DNA of 64,000 nt. Source: Copromyces sp. CBS 386.78 (taxonomy: Eukaryota > Ascomycota > Sordariomycetes > Sordariales > Sordariaceae). The stretch lies in contig MU839098.1 in NCBI GenBank assembly GCA_030685235.1, forward strand, positions 124,001 through 188,000, written 5' to 3'. Positions within the stretch are counted from its first letter, which is position 1. Each line of letters opens with the position of its first letter. The position numbers were made by a program, and so were the translations under genes. Positions 22,901-32,957 of this stretch are shown piece by piece. The notes under the pieces were generated by a model. It was not told the DNA's origin, searched no databases, and worked only from the letters and a program-made list of their open reading frames with translations.

Positions 22901-25457
22901 GGCTGCAGCAGTGACCGGGACGTGGATTTTACCATGAGGGGGGGTGATGGGGGTTCTGTTAGCGCGGGGTAAGTCGGGTATCAGTGCGCCCATGTCGACA
23001 ACGGGAACACCAGCACTCAACACAACACCTCTCAACGCTTCACTTGAGTCATCAAGAATGCTCCTTGGATTTCGGGCCGTGTGTGATGAGGGAGCTCTCG
23101 CTGAGTCCGAGCCCTTTGAACGCCTCCATTTTGACGGGAAAATCGGCAGCTTTTCTGTCTTGGCGATGTGGCTCTTTTCGGCGGAAAATATCGTATCCCT
23201 CCCGTATCTAGAGTGGAAATTTTCTCTTGTCTTGGCCTCGAAGGAAATCGATCGACCAAGAGTCGGAATGATCTCCGAAGATAATTGATGATAAGAAATG
23301 CGCTGATGGAATGGTTTAGGCGATGGCAAGAAGATGTTAGAATCATCGACATGATCGCATCCACCAATGAGAAGCCGCTCCGAGGCCGGCCATGAACTCC
23401 CGGCATGCAGCCGAACGGAACCGCTACCCCGTCCTTGCACCCGCTCCGCTCCGGAGATGGAGATGGACCCGCTTCAAGTCTTTATCGCGATATCGCACCA
23501 TGTCGTCTCCACACTATCGGACCAGCTGCCGGCTGCCTCTCGAGACGACAACAACATACGATATGAAGCTCGATATCGTTCTTGTGAATTCTCTCACTCG
23601 AAATCCTAGACCGGAAATCCCATGACAAGTCGTCCTACTAACCTGCAAGCGACCCGTTTGACGAGTTTGGCAAGGTCTCAGTCACAAAGTTTAGGTGCAG
23701 GCCAAGGTGTCTTGCGCGCAGAAGGTTTAGGAAACCACTGCACATTATCGAGATTACCCTATCGAGATTGCCGGCGTCGTACGGTACAGCTCCCACCTAT
23801 ATCTGCCCACGAAGTCCACGACATAGCAATGGCCATGGTACGATGGACCTGTTACTCCTCCGTACCACGTTGCCCTCATGTCACGTCTTTTGCGGCACTG
23901 AACACCACATTGTCGGACCTCAGACCGCTCATTCAACCCCTACCGGAAACAGGTGTTAGTGCTTTCAAAAGCTGAGCCATCCGTCCCGCAGACATGCATG
24001 CTAAGCGAACGTGCGGCGGTGGAAGTTACCGGCCTCACGGGTGGCTTGCTCAGACCGGATCTCAGTCCGTTGGTCCGGCCGGATTGAGACAATGGACTCA
24101 GTCGTTGTCGTCGGGCGGGACGAGGTCCGGGGCCGTGACCGTCGTGTCGTGGAGTGAGTGGTTTACGACTTCGGGTCCGAGCAAGAGAGCTGAGCTGGTT
24201 GATGAGCATGTTATTTCTCGACGCTAACAAAGGTGAAACAGCCATGCGACGGTCGGCTATAAACATGGGATACACCGCACATCACCGTCGGCCACGGCCA
24301 ACCACATGCTTGAGTCGTGCTGTGTTCCCGTCATTCTAGAAGCCATGGTATTTCTGTTTTTAGCGAGTCGGAAATTGCACTCCGTCATGCAACAGCATCA
24401 AAGTCAGCGATGGTCAGCGAACAGTGGAACGTTCACATACTCATGAGTGACTGGAACACGACCTTTTGATAAGAATTCCACCGATGATATCGGGACCAAA
24501 AGTGAAGGGACTGGGACGGAGTAATACAAAAGTCTAAAAGGGTATTCGAGACAATCAAGGGATGAACACTGAAGATGTTTGCCCTAAGGTCAAGCCTGAA
24601 AATAGGGACTCCATAAAACATAGTTTGGATCTGCGCTGATCCCGTCATTCTAATCGTCCTTTTTGGACACTCGATCTGCCTGCCATGTGAATCCTCCGCA
24701 CAGCCAAGGCCTCTGTTCTCCAGAGACATGTCTTGGCCGTCCAGTCTGATGGATGCAAAGGTCCCATGATGCGCATAAGAGGAATGGGGTTCCCGATTGT
24801 GCAACCATAGTCACCAAGTGCATCTGGACAGTTGTTTTGGCGTCGACGTTTTTGTAGGCCGGTAACATACAGGTCAGAAATTGAAGCCGCTGAAATAATC
24901 GAACGCCCTCAAAGTCCATTACTTCAATATCGCTATTATTCAAGGTAGTTATAGGGGTTGTTCTTGTGTGCAGCTCCTTTCGGTTAGATACCGTTACTTT
25001 ATCGGATCATACAGTTACCTTACTTTATCCGCCCCGGTACCCATTTCCCGTTTTGGCGAGCAGGTCCACAAATTCAGGGCTACCTGCCCAAGGTGCTGCA
25101 GGTGAAGGCGACTGCCGTGGTGAAAAAACTTGAAAGGTTCGCTACCGGAGAACCTCGACGGCGCTGTTAATGGTCTACACTAGCCGGTCTCGCTGCGTGG
25201 TCACATTGTTTTACCCCCTTTGTCACTTTAGGTTTTTATTCACTCGGTATCTCCAGGGCATCCGTCTGATCTCTTCCCGGGATCTTTTTTCGTGCTTGCC
25301 CCCTTTCAACTTTGCAAAAAAGAGCTCTCCCGTCTCTATCCAAACAACCCAATTCCTAGACCGCGCTGCCCGAGATGCGACGGACCTCCTCATCGACACC
25401 GTCCTCATCTCCCTCCTATTTGTGTTGAGTGAGAGCTTCTTTCTCTTTGCCGGGGGA

Positions 25458-25478
25458 ATGCTGCCACTGAGGGCTTGA
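25458..25478 (+). promoter_or_regulatory. Short upstream ORF ending 4 nt before the SYG1 start
   Basis: ATG 25458 opens a six-codon frame (MLPLRA) whose TGA (25476-25478) is separated from the SYG1 ATG (25483) by four bases. If included in the leader, scanning ribosomes would meet it first and reinitiation would be hindered by the short gap. The same frame is also open further upstream to ATG 25170 (102 residues). Confidence 0.45.
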
Positions 25479-25482
25479 CGTC

Positions 25483-28400
25483 ATGAAGTAAGGATCTATC
25501 CCCCTCAGTCCACATCTTCCCCATGTGATCCCCTCCTTCCCGCCGCAGAGGTTCGAGGGCCGCGTGCTCAACTTCCGTTTCGAAAACGCTAACAAACACC
25601 TCATGTGCGCACGTCCAGGTTTGCCAAGGAACTTGAGCAGGAGGCTGTGCCAGGTAAGCAGATCAGAAAATACCTTGTTGGATCACCTTGAAGAGAGTCG
25701 CACCGACTTTGATGCCAAGCATGAAGCATGCTCGAAAGTCTCAGACAGCAATCAATGAAACAATTTGTCCAAAATTCTAACCATGCTTCCAAATTCTAGA
25801 ATGGCGTGTCAAGTACCTGAACTACAAGCTTGGGAAGAAGCTCATCAAGTCGGTTACGAGGGCCATCCAGCGCGCAAGCACCACACCGACTCTTGCCAGG
25901 CGACCCGATTCACAGCATCCATTGCATGCGACACCTGCCGCTCTCTTCCACCAGCGGCACCATAAACGAACACCAACCCAAACCCACCATCAATGGTCTG
26001 CTGCCACGCCAGGTCCTCATGAAGATTCGCCTGGTACCGATTACTTCCCGCGCGGCAGCCCAGAGCTCGGCCGCGCGCCGGCCAAGATCAGAAAACACAG
26101 CATCGAATCAAGAGGGCCAGGGGAACGCTCTAGTTTGACAACGTCGCCTGACAGCGGAATTCGATATGGAAGCATTGTTCCCCCTTCGCGTTCGAGCGAT
26201 CGAACCGAATTCGAACTCCCCGCTCCGGCTATGAAGACTGCCTCGAGGACAGGCGGTCGCCGTGATTCGATCCCGACTTCCCCGGTCTCCAACCGTTTCG
26301 GACCACGACGCAGCAAGTCCATGATGATAGGTGCCGCTCAGGCTGGTCAGTCTAGTGCAACAGAGTCCTCCGTCGACGTGCCACCAAGCGCAACCATTGC
26401 TCAACGTCCTGCCCATCTTCTTACCCGACTCCTCTCCACTAGCTCTCATCTTCCTCGCACAATGTCAAACAAGGACGACATAGGACTGCAGAATCTGGAT
26501 ACCGTCCGTACTGCCGAGGTGGAGTTCTTTTCTTTCCTCGACAATGAACTAGACAAGATCGAGACCTTCTACAAGCAAAAGGAAGATCAGGCTACAAAGC
26601 GCCTGACTGCTTTGCGCGAGCAACTCCACGAAATGCGCAACAGACGAACGACCGAGATTTCAGACGCCAAGCAGAGGAAAGAGATGGAAGGTAGTGGTGG
26701 CAGTAGAAGCCACTCGGACGAGGAGGGAGCAGGCAATGGCAAAGACAATGGTGTGGATTGGATAGGGCCCATCCGAACCAAGTTCATAAAGCCTGGTCCA
26801 AACTCGAAAGCGCTGCAAAAGATGACGAGGACGCCAGTTATGGCCCCGAAAAACCCGGAAGAAGGCCGCGACTATGTCAGGAGGCCGCCAAACAAAGACG
26901 ATGTGCCATATCGTGTAGCGAAGCGGAAGCTCAAGCTCGCCCTGCAGGAGTTCTACCGCGGTCTCGAACTTCTCAAGTCATATGCCCTTCTGAACAGAAC
27001 TGCGTTTCGGAAGCTCAACAAGAAGTACGACAAGGCGGTTAACGCCCGCCCGACTTACCGGTATATGAACGAGAAGGTCAACAAGACTTGGTTCGTCAAC
27101 AGCGACATTCTCGACGGCCATATCCACACCGTCGAAGACTTATACGCCAGATATTTCGAGAAAGGCAATCACAAGCTGGCTGCAGGAAAACTTCGGAATA
27201 TTCTCAGACGCCCCGGAGATGCCTCGGACAGTGCTTTCCGCAGCGGACTGCTTGTTGGCTTTGGTGCCGTGTTTGCCGTTCAAGGTCTGATATATGGCGC
27301 GGAGCTACTGTTCCAGGACGACCACGTCCTCAAGGAAAACACAAGCTACCTGCTGCAGCTGTACGGAGGCTACTTCTTGATGATCATGCTCTTCACGCTG
27401 TTCACATTGGCTTGTCGAATATGGACTAAGAACAAGGTTAACTACCCGTTTATCTTCGAGTTTGACACAAGGCACAGCCTGGAGTGGAAGCAGCTGGCCG
27501 AGTTCCCGGCCTTCTTCTTTGCGCTTCTTGGCGTGTTCATATGGATCAACTTTTCGAGGTTTGGCGACTGGGAGGAGATGTATCTGTACTATCCTGTCAT
27601 CTTGATAGGCGTGTCGCTGCTGATATTGTTCTTCCCGGCGCCGATATTTTACCACAGAGCTAGAAGATGGTTCTTGTATTCACACGTAAGTTGCCGTCTC
27701 GTCACGTTCGAAATATTTCATCATACTGACACTTTGATAGTATCGCTTGCTGTTGGCAGGTTTGTATCCTGTCGAATTCCGAGATTTTTTCCTCGGCGAT
27801 ATCTGGTGCTCTTTGACCTATGCATCTAGTGTAAGTGGTTACTTCTAGTGATCTTGGTGAATAACTCAGTGTGCTAATTCTCCGAAGAACATTGCTCTGT
27901 TCTTCTGCCTGTACGCCAACGAGTGGGATCAACCAAGTATGTGTAACTCTAGTCACTCCCGGCTTCTCGGCTTCTTCAACGCCTTGCCTCCGATCTGGCG
28001 TGCTCTGCAGTGTATCAGGCGTTACTACGACACGAAGAACGTGTTTCCACATCTTGTCAACTGCGGAAAGTACATGTGTACCATCATTACCGCTGTCTTG
28101 CTCAGCTTGTATCGCTTCAACGGATCGAAACCGAACCTGGCTGTCTACATTACATTTGCGTGCATCAACGCCTGTTATACTTGTGAGCATCTTGCTTCTT
28201 CGTCTCTGCGATATCAGACTAACATTCATTGAACAGCAATCTGGGATTTATTCATGGATTTCTCACTACTCCAGAAACACGTCCGCCACCCCTTCCTCCG
28301 AGACATCACCGCGCTCAAGTCCAAATGGATCTACTACGCCATCATGATTGTCGATCCGATTCTCCGCTTCAACTGGATCTTCTACGCCATCTTCACCCAC

Positions 28401-29204
28401 GACACTCAGCACAGCACGATCGTCTCCTTCTTCGTTGCCTTCGCTGAAGTCATCCGTCGTGGCCTTTGGCTCATCCTCCGTGTTGAGAACGAGCACTGCG
28501 CCAACGTGTCTCAGTACAAGGCCTCGCGCGATACGCCCCTTCCCTACCAGCTCGACCAGTTCATCGAGCGTCCCAGTCAGGAGACGCCCGCCGAAGACTT
28601 GGAGGTCGAAACCGGCACCACCACCGGCGCTGCTGCCCAACGGGACCGCAGAGGCACCATCTCCTCCATGGCCGCCAGCATCCGCGAGCGCATTCGCGGC
28701 TCCGTCGTCGCTGGAGCCACCGCTCCTTGGACAGCTTCCACGCCCACCGGCGACGCCCACCAAGAGGAAGGGGCTGCCAGCCCTCGCCAAGGCTCAGTCA
28801 CCTCTCCCGGCGGCGCTACCAACGCGACGCCCGGGGTGACGGGCACCGGAACCGGTTTCAACCTTAATGGCGGAGGCACCTTCCGCCGCCGTCACAACGA
28901 GTCGATGGGCAAGAAGTCTATTCTCAAGGTCATGGCCGAAGCGCACAAGCAAGATTTCGAAAAGAGACGGCCGCCCGAGGCAATCATGGAACAAGGATTG
29001 GGACGCCGTGGAAGCAGTAGTCTTCGCGATGAAGACGATGAGGAGGAAGATGATGACGATCCGGATCTGCGGAGTGAGGTGGAGGATGAGGACGACGATG
29101 ATTCAGATCGGAGAAGCGTGCAGGAGGATCGGATGGAGGCTAGGGAGGCGGAGACGTTGGTGAGGAGGGGGAGGGGGGAGCCGGATGATTCTGTTAGTGA
29201 GTAG
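25483..29204 (+). CDS. syg1: SYG1/XPR1-type SPX-EXS protein (phosphate exporter family)
   Basis: Six exons: 25483-25487, 25619-25653, 25800-27685, 27741-27830, 27888-28182, 28237-29204, 1092 residues. The first coding exon is only ATGAA; joined to exons 2 and 3 it gives MKFAKELEQEAVPEWRVKY, the canonical SPX N-terminus. SPX domains sense inositol pyrophosphates; XPR1 exports phosphate. Layout: SPX split by a long disordered insertion (SPX helices about 1-45 and 200-345, Ser/Pro-rich loop between), several membrane helices (about 445-640), then the EXS domain with DIWCSLTYASSNIALFFCLY, PPIWRALQCIRRYYDTK, HLVNCGKYM and RFNWIFYAIF. The tail is acidic and Ser-rich (about 880-1092). Introns have CTAAC or close branch sites. 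A tRNA-Ser gene lies downstream. Confidence 0.93.
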
Positions 29205-29822
29205 TGTTTGGTTGGAGAGCAGAAGGGAGGGGAAAGAGGGTAGAAAGGAGAGTGGAAGGAGAGGGGAAGAGAGTCATTTGATACCCAACTTTGTCGGAGT
29301 GAAGCAACAAACAACAGAACAAGCTGTATGGGAGCATATAGACACATTAAACGGGGGACACAACATCATCTTGTATCTTTTGGGAACTTTAGCGCATGGC
29401 TGTCATTTCTTTGAATGGCTGACTGAAAGATGCACGAGGGCGGCGCATCGGGTACATAGATGTCTGGACCGGTCAACATGGCTTACTTGCTTATTTGCTG
29501 GCTGTTATGGGGATTCGGTTGTTCTTTTGGTCCTCAATGGGAAATTATTTTGCTCAAGTCAACATTACGTTACCTCTTCATCGTCTTTGATTCTGGCGCG
29601 GAGAGGGCATGATCAGCTTAACTTTCTTGTAATTACTAGGTCTTCAGTACAATTCTTGACAACTCATCTTACTACCTTGTTGAGCACCAAATTCTGATAG
29701 AAAAAGATGCACGAAAAACGGGGACAAAGGAATATAACTTAAAAAAGAAAGGGCAGTGTCATTAGTGTAAAATGGGCAACAAAAAAGATGAAGAAAAAAA
29801 CAAGATGTTACGGTCAATCGTG
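29205..29822. other. Intergenic, SYG1 3' flank
   Basis: About 620 bp. A GA/AG-rich stretch follows the SYG1 stop (29215-29275), then AT-richer sequence. No coding feature. The right end holds the tRNA terminator. Confidence 0.6.
29794..29800 (-). terminator. RNA polymerase III T-run terminator
   Basis: Seven consecutive T on the minus strand, 22 bases after the last base of tRNA-Ser(AGA), typical for Pol III termination. Confidence 0.75.
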
Positions 29823-29904
29823 CGACGTGGGCCTGATTCGAACAGACGCTCCCGAAGGAACAAGATTTCTAGTCTTGCGCATTAGACCACTCTGCCACCA
29901 CGCC
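29823..29904 (-). tRNA. tRNA-Ser (anticodon AGA)
   Basis: 82 nt, no intron, CCA not encoded. Acceptor stem GGCGTGG pairs with CCACGTC (one G-T), discriminator G. D arm GCA...TGC; anticodon stem CAAGA/TCTTG with loop CTAGAAA, so the anticodon is AGA (A34 is expected to become inosine to read UCU, UCC and UCA). The long class II variable arm (stem TCC/GGA) is as expected for serine. The T arm is GTCTG-TTCGAAT-CAGGC, containing a B-box. G73 and the long variable arm are serine identity elements. Confidence 0.97.
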
Positions 29905-30929
29905 GAATGGTTAATTGTTTGATAAAGAATCTGCACGAAGCTAGAGCTTATATGGAGCACACCAAAGTGGGGGTAGTGGGGCGAGCTGCCAACACTGCAC
30001 TCCCTCTCTCTCGTGACTTTGAGCTTGACGTCCTTGACATTTTTTTTGGACTTGGGATTTACGGAAGCCTAGGTTGAAACCTATTTGAACAAAAACTATT
30101 TGTAAGAATACCGCATGGGGTTTTATGGTTGCTGCCATGGACGGAGGGAACGGGTTGTTGCAAACTTGCGGCTCCGGGAACTTTTGAGGAGGACTCGCAG
30201 ATATCGATGGTAGGGGCCAGAGGGGGAGCAAGGGAACCGGTAAATGTCGGATAAGCTCAATATCGGATACTTCGAAGATTGAGCGCAAAGAGTGCAAAGC
30301 TAGAGCGTGAAACCTCGATAGGCTTACCTATATCAACTGACCGTCATTGTCAAACTGACCAGTATCTAGAGAATTCCATTGTCACCAACCATGAGGTTCC
30401 AGACCCATTGATAGACGTTAGTCTTAACTCGGTGATCCAACCGCAGATCTTTGTATGGAGACCGTGACAGGTTGACAGGCCGAGAGGCTCTCGACTTGCC
30501 AAACTCGCCACTTGCAAACGTCAAGAAGAATTTAAGTTGCGATGAACAGCTCTCGCCGCCCTACCCGCATGTTCTCGGGGTCCGTCCGTCGGTTGTCATT
30601 GCTGCTCGACAGCTCGGACAGACAACAATAATACGAGATGATTGCTGCTCTGCGGCTGGTGCAGATGTGCGTGATGTTAAGCACATCCCACCCGCAGATG
30701 CAGACCGTTGCATACATAGCAGTGCCATGGCAACCGAACTTCACGATTACAAAAGGGGCAGGCAGTGTTTTTGGAATTATTTCTTATTATTTTCATCATC
30801 CAGGCTCTCTATATCCCCTCCTTGATGTACCGGAAGAAGACATGATACCCTTAGATATACCACCCTTTGCTCGAGGTTAAGCAAGCAAACGGGAGGAGGC
30901 TGCTGTTAGGCATTCTTGTAAGCAAACGC
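29905..30929. other. Intergenic, tRNA 5' flank and ndk-1 3' flank
   Basis: 1.0 kb. No open frame with a motif and no second tRNA. It holds the 3' UTR of ndk-1 on the right. Confidence 0.6.
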
Positions 30930-31630
30930 TTACTCGAAAACCCAGGCAGCGGAGTGGTGGTTCCACTGGTTGAGCTCCTCGGGCTTGAACCAGAGGGCAA
31001 TCTCCTTCTTGGCGTTCTCGACGGAGTCGGAGCCGTGGCAGACGTTGCGGCCCATGTCCTGTTCATTGTCTGTTAGCAATTGCTCGTATTTAAAGGCGTA
31101 GAGTACGTGAGAGAACGTACGAGAGCAAAGTCACCACGGATGGTGCCGGGAGCGGAGGCGAGGGGGTTGGTGGCACCGAGGATGGTGCGGCCGGTCTTGA
31201 CGGCGTCCTTGCCCTCCCAAACCATGGCGCAGATGGGGCCGGAGTTCATGTACTTGATGAGGCCAGCGAAGAAGGGCTTGGTGTTGAGGTCCTCGTAGTG
31301 CTTCTCGAGGTGGGCCTGGCCGGGGCTGGTGAGCTTCATGGCGACGAGCTTGAAGCCGCGGTTCTCGAAGCGAGAGACGATGTTGCCAACGAGGCCACGC
31401 TGGACGCCATCGGGCTTGACGGCAATGAAGCTGTTAGAGGCGAAAGTTAGTCAATCGGGTCAATCGCATTGTGTACAAGGTGGTGTTGCTGCTGATGGGC
31501 GCAAGCGCAACAAGCGGTAATGAAGATGATGATGGCGGGGTAGAACCGAGGGGTTTGAATCCGCGTGTGTGTGTTTGTGACAGCTTGTGATGGGAGAGTA
31601 GGTAACTTACGTCTGCTCCTGGTTGGACAT
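30930..31630 (-). CDS. ndk-1: Nucleoside diphosphate kinase NDK-1
   Basis: Three exons: 31630-31611, 31430-31121, 31058-30930, 152 residues, exactly the family length. The enzyme transfers the gamma-phosphate between NTPs and NDPs via a phospho-His intermediate and works as a hexamer. Seen: [16 protein letters not shown] (beta1 and nucleotide-binding Lys), [34 protein letters not shown] and the active-site NVCHGSDS with His118; the end [18 protein letters not shown] matches the fungal group. In Neurospora NDK-1 has been linked to light signalling and catalase interaction. The frame continues open without a stop for 125 codons above this ATG (see findings). It is divergent from the glucosidase II gene, with 1.3 kb between. 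Confidence 0.96.
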
Positions 31631-32957
31631 TTTGATTATGGGTGGTTCCGGTGAGGGAGTATAGATTTGTGATGGGATGATGATTGATGATGGAGGAGGA
31701 GGAGGAGAAGTCGAGAAGGAGGACGAGAGGCGGCCGAGATAGAAAAGGAGGACTGCTAGTAGGAGGAGTCCACACGCGGCCGGAAAAAAAATCGGTGGGC
31801 CCGTTCCCCTGGGCGACCTGGCTCGTCTCCTTCTGGAGCTCCCCCTTCCCCTCGATTGTGACGATTGGCGAGATTGGGCACCACTAGAATCAGCACCCGC
31901 AGCCATTGCGCCTCCCGATTCGGGCTGCTTCTGTTGCAGTTGCGACGGTCTGCGTTGTCCGTCTGATTCTCGTCGCAGATGTTCCGAGCTGTCAGTGTCC
32001 GACATGGTCTTATTGGATGCAGCGGTTCAGTTGGTGAGTTGAAGAAGCTTAGCTCAAAGCTGAAGAATGTTGGTCCAGACTCGCAAACAGCAGGACACCT
32101 CTACGCGACGGTTTGGAAGAAATTAGGGGCAATGTTTTGATGGAGCAGAGAACAACAAGCGACCAGGCAACCCTCCGTCAATTGGTCTTATGGGTCTCTG
32201 TTTAAGTGGTTGCGCAAAGCTCGGAAACGAGGCCGGAAGACAAGAAGCCACGATGGATGCCAGCAAAGCTCGCAGAGCTCCCCCCCATTGGAGTGGTAGG
32301 GCCCGTGCAGCTTTTTCTTCCCGATATGACCCCAAATGTTCGTCAGTATTCGAGGGAAGTCATTCATTTGAGTGATGACTGATCTACTAATAACCGGATC
32401 TCCCAGCAGGACTTGTGTCCCTCCAAGTTAACTGTTCAGAGCTTGAACTTGCGAGACGGTGAGCTTAGGTCGACATGCAGATATCAAAACTTACCCCGCG
32501 GTTTATCATTTAGAATAGAGCCACCATGCATCTAACGAATCCCGCGATGCCAAGCGGCGCACTATGGTAGCTGGCAGGGGACAGCTTGGCCTGCTTGGCT
32601 TCCACGGGGCGAATTGGGGCCACTCGACGCCATCGGCCACCGAGTGAGATGTGGACTTACGATGCTGCCAACTACCTAACAATGACCATCTGAAGCCAGC
32701 GGGCCATCGATTGCCATTGACAACAAGTCAACCCAACTCGTGACTTCCACTTACATTACCTGACACACCTCAGCTGCGGAGTACTAGTATACTGCAGTCG
32801 ACAACAGCTTCAAGGGACTCTGCGACAGAGCAAAAGCCGGGAGTGTTGTTCTTGATGATCCAAACAACCTTCTAACCTGTCCCCTTTTTGTTGTTGCTTG
32901 TCTGTTTGTGCTTGGTGTTTTCTTTGACTTTCTCAGCGAGGTACACCATCACTCGAG
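31631..32957. other. Divergent promoter region, ndk-1 / glucosidase II alpha
   Basis: 1.3 kb. 31631-32005 is either the ndk-1 leader or an N-terminal coding extension. The part from 32006 to 32957 contains no supported coding exon; the stretch before 32958 is pyrimidine/T-rich, as usual for fungal leaders. No convincing unfolded-protein-response element was recognised next to the glucosidase gene. Confidence 0.5.

Larger units (their letters stand above)
19488..25482. other. Six-kilobase gene desert
   Basis: Between two diverging genes. The left end is the 5' flank of the 379-residue protein. The right end (from about 25170) is the SYG1 leader. I examined the longer open frames (21434-21850, 22883-23440, 22944-23288, 24433-24804); none has a recognisable domain, and none can be extended by a splice join into family-like sequence. 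No inverted terminal repeats, tRNA or 5S rRNA genes were recognised. It could hold regulatory DNA for SYG1, a long non-coding transcript or an old degraded insertion. Confidence 0.4.

Noticed and set aside
22883..23440. 185-codon minus-strand frame in the gene desert
   Set aside because: No recognisable domain, no splice-supported extension and an overlapping plus-strand frame of similar length; treated as chance.
25922..26460. Start of SYG1 at an internal in-frame codon in exon 3
   Set aside because: Upstream micro-exons restore the conserved SPX N-terminus with exact phases, so an internal start is not needed.
32888..32957. Upstream non-ATG extension of the glucosidase frame
   Set aside because: ATG 32958 with a 56-nt intron gives a good signal peptide and the canonical mature N-terminus; the unspliced frame does not.
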